A stretch of 64,000 nt of DNA. Origin: CAZWLD01 sp964634685. GTDB taxonomy: Bacteria > Bacillota_I > Bacilli_A > Acholeplasmatales > JAEDCM01. The notes under the pieces are model-generated. The model searched no databases. It was not told the DNA's origin and saw only the letters and a program-made list of their open reading frames with translations. Both the position numbers and the translations under genes were made by a program. Shown in pieces: positions 16,487 to 25,100 of the stretch; position 1 is the first letter of the stretch, and each line of letters starts with the position of its first letter. The stretch is from assembly GCA_964634685.1 (NCBI GenBank), contig CAZWLD010000001.1, forward strand, positions 1 to 64,000, given 5' to 3'.

Positions 16487-17494
16487 TTGAATAATGTAAT
16501 GATCGAAGTATCTGATCTCCACAAGAACTTCGTGAAGTACGAAAAGGAACCAGGCCTTATCGGAACTATTAAAGGCTTTTTTAACGCTAAAAAGGTTGTG
16601 AAAAAGGCGGTTGATGGTGTTTCCTTTTCGATAAATGAAGGCGAAATAGTCGGCTATATCGGGGCTAATGGAGCTGGGAAAAGCACAACAATAAAGATTT
16701 TGACCGGAATTCTTACTCCAACCTCAGGCACGGTATTAGTAAATGGTGTTTGCCCATATAAAAATCGAACCAAAAATGCTTATAATATTGGTGTTGTTTT
16801 TGGACAAAGAACCCAATTATGGTGGGATTTACCTTTGATAGAAAGCTTTGGTATTTTAAAAGAGATTTATGGGGTAAGTGATGAGGATTTTAATCAAAGA
16901 ATGGAATTTTTTAATGAGGTTTTAGAAATCAATGAATTTATTAAATCACCAGTCAGAACCCTCTCACTTGGTCAAAGAATGCGCGCTGATATTGCGGCCT
17001 CGCTTCTTCATAATCCGAAGGTTTTGTATTTAGATGAGCCAACAATTGGCTTGGATGTTGTGGCTAAGCAAAAAATGCGTGATGCCATTAAATTTATGAA
17101 TCAGAAATTTAATACAACGGTAATTTTAACAACTCATGACCTTGATGATATTGAGGAATTGTGCAATCGAATTATCATCATTGATAATGGGAAAACGATG
17201 TATGAAGGGACAATTCGTGATATCAAGGACAATTATGGATACATAAAAAACGTCACCTATGAGGTAATCGCTGATGATATTAGCTTGGATTTAAGTCAAT
17301 TCGGATTAAGTGAGGATGACTTAAATTACAAGGTTGATTACAAGACAATATCAATCAATTTTAATAAGCATAAGATTAGTGTTAGCGATATTACCTCCTA
17401 TATTATGAGTCAATATAAGGTTGTCGATATGAGTGTCAATGAGCAGGACATCGAAACCCTTGTAGGAAATATCTACAAATATGGTGTTAAATAA
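16487..17494 (+). CDS. ABC-2-type exporter ATP-binding protein (COG4586 type)
   Basis: A ~335-residue ATPase. Walker A is GANGAGKST (~58-66), the signature is LSLGQRMRADIAASLL, Walker B is VLYLDEPTIGLD and the switch His follows in TTHDLDD. The long N-terminal segment before Walker A (KYEKEPGLIGTIKGFF...) is typical of the COG4586 subgroup, whose partners are COG4587 and COG3694 permeases; exactly these two follow. The start is uncertain: TTG 16487 has the best spacing to GAGGGAG (16472-16478), while ATG 16499 is too far. The transported substrate of this exporter trio is not known. The gene overlaps the next by one base (TAATG). Confidence 0.88.
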   Translation: MNNVMIEVSDLHKNFVKYEKEPGLIGTIKGFFNAKKVVKKAVDGVSFSINEGEIVGYIGANGAGKSTTIKILTGILTPTSGTVLVNGVCPYKNRTKNAYNIGVVFGQRTQLWWDLPLIESFGILKEIYGVSDEDFNQRMEFFNEVLEINEFIKSPVRTLSLGQRMRADIAASLLHNPKVLYLDEPTIGLDVVAKQKMRDAIKFMNQKFNTTVILTTHDLDDIEELCNRIIIIDNGKTMYEGTIRDIKDNYGYIKNVTYEVIADDISLDLSQFGLSEDDLNYKVDYKTISINFNKHKISVSDITSYIMSQYKVVDMSVNEQDIETLVGNIYKYGVK

Positions 17495-18342
17495 TGCGTA
17501 GTTTTTTTAAAAAATACCTTCCCTTTACAAAGGGAGTGGCCCTTCAGGCCCTAACCTATCGTTTTCGCTTTATCTTTTGGCTTATGATGGATTTTTTATC
17601 CGTTGTGATTATGTTTTTTTTATGGAAGGGAGTATATCAAAGCCATGCGAATGCCCAAGGAATTCCGTTAAATGAGGTTGTAATTGGAACCTACACCTTT
17701 GGCACAATGGTTATGTATATTATTTTCGATAAGATTGTGGAAAATCTCACTAATATTAGGTGTGATGATTATATTTCTGATGATATTCGCGATGGAAATA
17801 TTGCGATGAGATTGATTAAGCCTTTGAGCTATCGAAAGCAATTGTATTTTCAAAGCTTAGGTAATTTGTTTATCGCTGTCGTCTTTTTCGCAATTCCATT
17901 TATTATAGTGCTGTTTATATGTAGCTTTTTCATGCATTTAGAATTACAAGTAACGCTTTATTCAGGAATTATGTTTGTTATCAGTATCATTTTGGGTGGA
18001 ACGATAAATTTTTTTATCAGCTTCCTCTTTGGAATGATTTTGTTTTTGACGATTAATTCCTTTGGTATGTGGCAATTAAGAGCAGCCATTGAAAGAATTC
18101 TTTCGGGTTCCTTAATTCCCTTAGCCTTGTTTCCAAAATGGCTTCAGGTTATTTGTAATATTATGCCCTTTGCTCAAACAAGATATGTCCCCATTTGTTT
18201 TATCCTAGGGCAGTATAATGATAATAAAATTGGTGGCTTATTAATTATCTTAATTCAGCTAGCTTGGGCGGTAGGTCTTGCCTTATTGTCCCATTTAGCT
18301 TGGCGAAAAGCCACAAAAAGAATTATTGTGCAGGGAGGATAA
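17494..18342 (+). CDS. ABC-2-type exporter permease (COG4587 type)
   Basis: A 282-residue membrane protein with six hydrophobic helices. It has the family-like segments FRFIFWLMMDFLSVVIMFFLW, YDNLTNIRCDDYISDDIRDGNIA-like cytoplasmic loop, LIKPLSYRKQLYF, and a late GSLIPLALFPKW. It forms the membrane channel with the next gene product and the ATPase. The start ATG overlaps the ATPase stop by one base, so translation is coupled. Substrate unknown. Confidence 0.85.
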   Translation: MRSFFKKYLPFTKGVALQALTYRFRFIFWLMMDFLSVVIMFFLWKGVYQSHANAQGIPLNEVVIGTYTFGTMVMYIIFDKIVENLTNIRCDDYISDDIRDGNIAMRLIKPLSYRKQLYFQSLGNLFIAVVFFAIPFIIVLFICSFFMHLELQVTLYSGIMFVISIILGGTINFFISFLFGMILFLTINSFGMWQLRAAIERILSGSLIPLALFPKWLQVICNIMPFAQTRYVPICFILGQYNDNKIGGLLIILIQLAWAVGLALLSHLAWRKATKRIIVQGG

Positions 18343-18345
18343 AAT

Positions 18346-19164
18346 ATGAGATACATTAAAGTTTATTTTCATTTTTTGGCCCAGCATTTAAAGTCCTTAA
18401 TGGAATATCGAGTTGATTTTTTCATTGGTATTTTGTCCTTTGTTTTTACCCAGGCAGCAGGAATCATTTTTCTTGAGGTTTTAGTAAAAACGACGGGTAT
18501 TCTTAATTGGAATTATTATGAGCTTTTAGTAATTTATGGATTATTCCAAATTCCAAGGGGTCTTGATCATCTATTTACTGATAATTTATGGTTGATTTCA
18601 AGGTATGTTCGAATGGGATTGTTTGATAAATATTTAATCAAGCCGGTTAATGTTTTATTTCATATAATTGCGGAAAGATTTCAGCCGGAGGCCTTTGGCG
18701 AATTGATTGTTGGTATCTTTGTTTTGGCTCTAGCCTTGCCAAAGCTAGCTATTGAAGTGACTTTTGGAAAGATTATTTATTTAATCATTTTCATCATTAT
18801 TGGGGCGGTTATTTATACATCGATTAAGCTCATCACCAGCTCTCTTGCCTTTTGGACTAAGGATAGCCAGCCGATTGTTTCGGTCACCTATAATGTTGCG
18901 AGCTTCACGAAAAATCCCATTGAAATTTATCCAGCGCCAATCCGCTTTTTGTTAGTTTATGTTTTACCCTTTGGCTTTACATCTTATTTTCCAAGTGTGT
19001 ATATATTAAATAAAATGGAAGGTAATTTTGGACTAGATTGGATTTTGGTCAAAACACCAGCGGGATTATTAATTCAAGCATTGATAACTTGTATTTTATT
19101 TGTTGGTATTTCTTTGACTGTTTGGAATGCCGGCTTACGGAATTATGAAAGCGCCGGAAGCTAA
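18346..19164 (+). CDS. ABC-2-type exporter permease (COG3694 type)
   Basis: A 272-residue membrane protein with about six helices. MEYRVDFFIGILSFVFTQ, FQIPRGLDHLFTDNLW and FDKYLIKPVNVLFHIIAERFQPEAFGE are family-typical; the last helix is followed by GLRNYESAGS, a C-terminal motif common to this family. It begins three bases after the previous permease gene and is preceded by GGGAGG. It is the last gene of the exporter operon. The CIRCE/promoter of htpG lies only 21 bases after its stop. Confidence 0.85.
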   Translation: MRYIKVYFHFLAQHLKSLMEYRVDFFIGILSFVFTQAAGIIFLEVLVKTTGILNWNYYELLVIYGLFQIPRGLDHLFTDNLWLISRYVRMGLFDKYLIKPVNVLFHIIAERFQPEAFGELIVGIFVLALALPKLAIEVTFGKIIYLIIFIIIGAVIYTSIKLITSSLAFWTKDSQPIVSVTYNVASFTKNPIEIYPAPIRFLLVYVLPFGFTSYFPSVYILNKMEGNFGLDWILVKTPAGLLIQALITCILFVGISLTVWNAGLRNYESAGS

Positions 19165-19185
19165 AAAATGTGAAAATTATGAAAA

Positions 19186-19212
19186 TTAGCACTCTCATAT
19201 TGACAGTGCTAT
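19186..19212 (+). promoter_or_regulatory. CIRCE element (HrcA operator) upstream of htpG
   Basis: TTAGCACTC (19186-19194), nine bases, CAGTGCTAT (19204-19212). The consensus is TTAGCACTC-N9-GAGTGCTAA, so the left half is perfect and the right half differs only at its first and last base. It overlaps the -35 box of the htpG promoter, as expected for an HrcA repressor site. Followed by seven T residues, the same hairpin could also end the exporter operon transcript. Confidence 0.85.
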
Positions 19213-19228
19213 TTTTTTGTTCTATAAT
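19200..19228 (+). promoter_or_regulatory. Consensus sigma-A promoter of htpG
   Basis: TTGACA (19200-19205), 17 bp, TATAAT (19223-19228). The -35 is made from the spacer and right arm of the CIRCE element. Confidence 0.85.
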
Positions 19229-19256
19229 ATCCCTTGAAAACAAGGAGTGATTACAA

Positions 19257-21173
19257 ATGAGTGAAGTAAAAGAGTTTAAAACAGAGACGAAAAGATTGCT
19301 AGATTTAATGATTAACTCGATTTATACTAACAAGGAAATATTTTTAAGAGAGCTAATCTCGAATGCTAGTGATGCGATTGACAAATACCATTATTTATCA
19401 TTAACGGATGAAGCCATTCGAACAAATGATGAATATGAAATAATGGTTACCCCAAATGAAGAGGCAAGAACAATATCAATTAAGGATAATGGTATTGGTA
19501 TGACCTATGATGAGGTAGTAAATAATTTAGGAACAATTGCGAAAAGTGGTTCTTTAGAATTCATGAAGAAGATGGAAGAGGACAAAAAGAATGAGGTTGA
19601 TATAATTGGTCAATTCGGTGTTGGCTTCTATTCAGGCTTTATGGTTGCTGATAAAATCGAGGTTTTAACAAAATCTCCTTACAGTGAAAAGGGCTATAGG
19701 TTCACATCAAGTGGCGTTGATAGCTATGAAATTGATGAAGTTGATGGTCTAAGCCGAGGAACGGAAATCATTTTATATTTACGTGAATCAACTGAGGAAG
19801 AGGATTATGATAAATTCCTTAAGACCTATGAAATTAAAGAATTAGTCAAGAAATATTCGGATTATGTTCGTTATCCAATTAAGATGTATGTTACTAAAAA
19901 GGAACCAAAAAAGGATGAAGAGGGAAAAACAATTGAGGGTGAATACAACGATATCACTGAGCTTGAAACCTTAAATTCAATGATTCCAATTTGGAAAAAG
20001 AGTAAATCTGAAGTTACTGATGAGGAATTAAATGAATTCTACAAATCAAAATTCTATGATTATCAGGACCCAATGATTAAGGTCTTTACAAGTGTTGAAG
20101 GAAGCCTAACCTATAATGCCTTAGTGTTTATTCCGGCTCAAGCTCCATATAATCTATATTCTGATAAATATGAAAAGGGCCTTCAATTGTATACTAAGGG
20201 TGTATTTATCATGGATAAATGCAAGGAATTAATTCCTGATTACCTAAGATTCTGTAAAGGTTTAGTTGATTCAAGTGATTTATCTTTAAATATCAGTCGA
20301 GAAATTCTCCAACAAACAACTGAGCTTACGAAGATTGCTAAAAATGTTGAAAAGAAAATTCTTGCGGAATTAGGTAAGCTTCGTGATAATGATCGACCTA
20401 AATATGAGGAATTCTTCAAAGCCTATGGATTAAATCTAAAGTATGGAATTTATGAAAACTATGGTGAAAAGAAGGATTTATTAAAGGATTTGATTTTATT
20501 TAGATCTTTAACTCAGGATAAGATGATAACCTTAGAAGAGTATGTTAAGGATATGAAAGAGGATCAAAAGGAAATCTATTACGCCTCCGGACAATCAGTT
20601 GAGGCAGTTAAGTCCTTACCACAATTAGATTTAGTTAAGTCAAAGGAATATGATGTTTTAGTTTTAACTGATGATGTTGATGAATTTATGATTAACATTT
20701 TAGGTGAATATAATGAGCATAAATTTAAATCAATTAACCAAGGTGATTTAGATTTAATGAATGAGGATGACAAAAAGGCCTTAGATGAGCTTAAGGAAGA
20801 AAAGAAGCCTTTGCTTGAAAAATTAAAGGAAGCCTTAAAGGATGAATGCAAGGATGTTGTCATTTCAAAACGATTAACGGAATCTCCTGTCTGCTTAGTT
20901 AGTGGTGAGGGTGTATCCTTTGAAATGGAGAAGGTCTTATCTAATATGCCAAATAATCCAGGATTATCAGCTTCTCGTATTTTAGAAATTAATCCAAATC
21001 ATGATTTGTTCAAGGCCATTGAATATGTTAATGATAATAAGCCGGAGCTTTTAAATGATTTTGCTAATCTATTATACAATCAAGCCTTATTAATTGAAGG
21101 AATGCCATTAAAGGACCCCGTTGATTTTTCCAACAAGATGTGTAAGCTAATGGTATTATTCGCAAATAAATAA
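19257..21173 (+). CDS. htpG: Chaperone HtpG (bacterial Hsp90)
   Basis: A 638-residue cytoplasmic ATP-dependent chaperone of normal length. The GHKL ATP-binding fold is complete: ELISNASDAIDK (Glu and Asn that bind Mg-ATP), DNGIGMT, NLGTIAKSGS and GQFGVGFYS within residues ~28-125. The middle domain holds the catalytic-loop Arg region around LNISREILQQ, and the C-terminal dimerisation domain follows. AAGGAG precedes ATG 19257. Here it is a single-gene unit under a CIRCE operator, so HrcA control of heat induction is predicted; in Bacillus subtilis htpG is not in the CIRCE class. Confidence 0.97.
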   Translation: MSEVKEFKTETKRLLDLMINSIYTNKEIFLRELISNASDAIDKYHYLSLTDEAIRTNDEYEIMVTPNEEARTISIKDNGIGMTYDEVVNNLGTIAKSGSLEFMKKMEEDKKNEVDIIGQFGVGFYSGFMVADKIEVLTKSPYSEKGYRFTSSGVDSYEIDEVDGLSRGTEIILYLRESTEEEDYDKFLKTYEIKELVKKYSDYVRYPIKMYVTKKEPKKDEEGKTIEGEYNDITELETLNSMIPIWKKSKSEVTDEELNEFYKSKFYDYQDPMIKVFTSVEGSLTYNALVFIPAQAPYNLYSDKYEKGLQLYTKGVFIMDKCKELIPDYLRFCKGLVDSSDLSLNISREILQQTTELTKIAKNVEKKILAELGKLRDNDRPKYEEFFKAYGLNLKYGIYENYGEKKDLLKDLILFRSLTQDKMITLEEYVKDMKEDQKEIYYASGQSVEAVKSLPQLDLVKSKEYDVLVLTDDVDEFMINILGEYNEHKFKSINQGDLDLMNEDDKKALDELKEEKKPLLEKLKEALKDECKDVVISKRLTESPVCLVSGEGVSFEMEKVLSNMPNNPGLSASRILEINPNHDLFKAIEYVNDNKPELLNDFANLLYNQALLIEGMPLKDPVDFSNKMCKLMVLFANK

Positions 21174-21197
21174 GAGAACCTTCGGGTTTTCTTTTTT
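21173..21197 (+). terminator. Rho-independent terminator of htpG
   Basis: An eight-base-pair stem AGAGAACC / GGTTTTCT (one G-T pair) capped by a TTCG tetraloop, then a T tract. The left arm includes the last base of the stop codon. Confidence 0.85.
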
Positions 21198-21214
21198 CGT
21201 AGGAGGACACAAAG

Positions 21215-22051
21215 ATGCAGTACGCAGCAATGATTATCTTATCCGCAATAATTGGTATGGTAACCAATTATTTGGCAATAAAAATGCTTTTTCATCCCTA
21301 TAATGAGCATAAGCTTTTTGGCAAATTTCGAATTCCCTTTACGCCGGGTATTATTCCTAGGAATCGGCACCGTATAGCCGTTTCTTTGGCAGAAACGATG
21401 GAGGAAAATGTCTTTAAAGAGGATGTTATAATCAATGATTTAAATGAGAATATCAAAAATACTGATTATATTACGGAATTTTTGAGCAAAACCTCATTAA
21501 ATGAATGCTTAGGTGATAATGCTTCATTAACAAGGGAAGAATGGTCGCATCGTTTATCAAATTTAATCATTAATAAGATTATTGATGGTGGACTTATTAA
21601 AAAGCTAGTTGGAAAACTTTATAATAATATCGCTCCTAAGCTTGGCTTTTTAGGCGCAATGCTTGGAAATATTGGAGAAACTATTGAGGCTCAACTAAAT
21701 GATTTTTTAGCCAAAAACGGTGAAGAGGAATTATCAAAAATGATTGAAGAAGAGCTATCTAAGGCTATGGATCATGATTTGAATCTCATAATCGATAAGC
21801 TAAGCGTAAATGGAAATAATTTCATCCAGGATATTATGATCAAGGCTAGTGATAAATTATTAGGTGAGATGATCAAAAAAATTGATTTTAAAAGCATCAT
21901 AATTAAGCAAATAGATGCCCTTGATATTAAATCCTTTGAAAAGATGATTTTAAAGGTCATTAGTAAAGAATTACGAGCTATTACCTATTTAGGTGGATTG
22001 CTTGGAGGAATTTTAGGAATATTAAACATCTTATTTATAAATATTTTATAA
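21215..22051 (+). CDS. DUF445 family membrane-associated protein (YheB-like)
   Basis: A 278-residue protein. The family signature is clear at the start: a first helix (AAMIILSAIIGMVTNYLAIKM), then LFHPYNEHKLFG and IPFTPGIIPRNRHRIA. The middle is amphipathic helical, and a C-terminal hydrophobic helix with YLGGLLGGILGILNIL closes it. Bacillus YheB/YtxB proteins are ~370 residues, so this member is short in the middle. Function unknown; a role at the cell envelope is assumed for the family. AGGAGG (21201-21206) precedes ATG 21215. Confidence 0.82.
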   Translation: MQYAAMIILSAIIGMVTNYLAIKMLFHPYNEHKLFGKFRIPFTPGIIPRNRHRIAVSLAETMEENVFKEDVIINDLNENIKNTDYITEFLSKTSLNECLGDNASLTREEWSHRLSNLIINKIIDGGLIKKLVGKLYNNIAPKLGFLGAMLGNIGETIEAQLNDFLAKNGEEELSKMIEEELSKAMDHDLNLIIDKLSVNGNNFIQDIMIKASDKLLGEMIKKIDFKSIIIKQIDALDIKSFEKMILKVISKELRAITYLGGLLGGILGILNILFINIL

Positions 22052-22117
22052 TTATATATACCTTAGGCTATTTTTGTGATATAATTGAAATGAAAATTAT
22101 TGTTAAGGAGGGTTTTT

Positions 22118-25100
22118 ATGACCATAATTAAACGATTATCAAAGTTTCTCTTAATCACAATCATAGCTTTTTCTTTTTTAACAATTACAGCGTGTGGTGA
22201 TCGAGAAAAGGATGATAACACCACGACCTTAGGTGATGTCTTTGACCAGGATGGCATTACTTATGAAGTTGTGGCTAATCAGTTAGAAATCATTAGCGTT
22301 TCAAGAAGCGCCGGTGAAGTTGTTATCCCAAGTACTGTTAATGGGTATAATGTCGTAAAAATTGGTGAAGAGGCTTTCAAAAATAAGACTGATTTAATCA
22401 AAATTACGATTCCTAATACGGTAAAAACCATCAATTCATCAGCCTTTGAGGGATGTAATAATTTAGTTAATGTTGTATTTGAAGATAATTCTTCGATTGA
22501 AACGATTTCTTTAAATGTATTCTTAAATTGTACATCATTAACAGAAATCAATTTACCAAAATCCCTTAATACATTAGGATCTTCAGTGTTCAAGGGATGT
22601 ACAGCTCTTAAGACTGTTACCTTTGATCCGGAGACATCATTAACTGATATTCCAACAAACTGCTTTTCGGGAGATGTTGCCTTATCATCAATTGTCTTAC
22701 CAAAATCAATTAGCAGTATTGGAAGTGGTGCCTTCAGTCAATGCTCCAGTTTGAAAACTGTAAAATTTACGGATGGCAATAAGCTAAAAACAATTAATGG
22801 CTATGCCTTTATGGAATGTAGTAGCCTAACGGATTTCCAAATTCCAAGTACAGTAACCACAATTGGTGATTCGGCCTTCCGTTCCTGCTCGAGCTTGACG
22901 GAGATTACATTACCAAAAATTCAAAAAATTGAAACATCAACCTTTGAGGATTGTACATCACTTCAAGAAATTGTTGTCCCTCATGGTGTAACGCAAATTG
23001 GTCGTAAAGCATTTAATGGATGTACCAATGTGACAAGCATTACCCTTCCTTTAGGTGTGAATACCTATGGTACCGAAAGCTTTGGGGGAATTACAAAGGT
23101 AACGAAATTAACAATCGCGTCGGATATTGCGACGGAATTGATTTTTGGTTCGGACATTAACAATTTCCGAAATTCGGTAACAGAGCTAGTAATTGTGGAT
23201 GGAAGTGAAAAAATTGTTGATAGCTTCTTTGTTGGCTTTAGTAAGCTTGAAACTGTTTCTTTCCCGGATACAATTAAAACACTCGGAGCAAGTGCCTTTA
23301 AAAATTGTACGAGCTTGAATAATGTTAATATTCCTCGCGTTGCAACAATCAGCGCCTCAGCCTTTGAAAATTGTAGTTCATTTACTAGTATTGATATTCC
23401 TTCATCCGTAACAGCAATTTCCAAAAATGCTTTTAGTGGATGCGTTAATGTTGAAAGTATATATATTCCTTCATCGGTTCGAACAATTGAAAATAATCCA
23501 TTTGTTGGCTTAGAGAAGTTAAATACCTTATCGGTTCCTGGTACGATTAAGCCAACCTCCTTGTTTGGACCAAGTGAGATTGTTGTTAAATATACGCTTA
23601 AGACCTTAAATGTTTTATCATCAACAGAAATTGTTGATAATGCATATTATGGATATGAGGCTTTAGAAGCAGTAACCTTCCCAACTAATTTAATAAAGAT
23701 TGGCGCTAATGCTTTCACAAATACCTCGTTATCTACTCTTGATTTAAAGAATGTTGAAACAATCGGAAAAAATGCTTTTTCAAATATTTCTTCATTAAAT
23801 GCTATTGTTATTCCTTCTAATGTTAAGACAATTTCATATGGTGCTTTTGAAAATTGTGCCAACTTATCATCATTAACCTTTGCGGATAATAGTAGCTGTA
23901 CAACGATTGAGGAGAGATTTGTTGCTGGTACTAAAGTAACTTCTCTTTTGATTCCAGTAAGTGTTATGTCAATAGTCTCCGGTGCATTTGATGGATTAGA
24001 AAATTTATCAAGCATTCAATTTGCGGCTGATAGTAAATTAACATATATTGAGGATTTATTATTCCTTGATACAAAGATTACGGAATTTGTTGTTCCGGCA
24101 AATGTTGAATTGATTGGTACAAATCCATTCCCTGAGACTTTAGAAACCTTGATTTTTGCAGGAAATTCGAAGTTAACTGCCTTGTCAGATTATTTATTTA
24201 CAAATACCTTAGTATCTTCAATTACGATTCCAGGATCAGTTAGTTCAATTAATCCATTAGCCTTCTATCAATCAAATATTACATCAATTGGTTTTGAGGA
24301 TAGTGCTTTATCGCAATTAACAAGCATCAAATCGGGTACCTTTGTTGATACAAAGATTACATCAATAGAAATCCCTGATTCGGTTTTAAGAATCGAAGCT
24401 AATTCATTCCCAGAAACCCTCGAATCCATTTCCTTCGATTTAGAAAATTCAAAATTAGAAGCTCTTAGCTCAGCCTTTTTAGCTAATACTAAGGTTACAG
24501 CAATTACGATTCCAAAGAGCGTTACAACCATTAGTGTTGGAGCCTTCCAAGATACCTTGGTTGAAACAATTACCTTTGCCGATAATAGCTTACTAGAAAC
24601 AATTGAGGATGGAGCCTTTGCCGAGGTAGCCTCACTAAAGAGCATTAGCTTTGGCGAAAACTCAAGTCTTAAATCAATCGGTGAAGGGGCCTTCTTTGGC
24701 ACAAGCATTCGTAAATTAACAATTCCTGAGAATGTTACTTCAATCGCTAGCTCAAGCGAAAAGAGTACCTTCCCTAATAGTTTAGAAGAAATAACAATTT
24801 TGGGACGCCTTGATGCATATAATGATGGATTATTTGCGAATACTCAAATTTCCAATATTGTCATTAATACTGAAGAAATTCATGATAATGTTTTCCCAGT
24901 TACCTTACGAACAGTAACCTTTGTGGAGGATTGTGGCTTGACATTAATTGGTAAGAATGCCTTTAAGGATAGCTTAATCACGGTTGTGTCAATTCCTAAT
25001 ACGGTTTTACGAATTGAAGATGGAGCCTTTAGTGGATGTGCATTAATTAGATATAATTTACCAGAATCATTAGTTTATTTAGGCGATTTTGCTTTTGATA

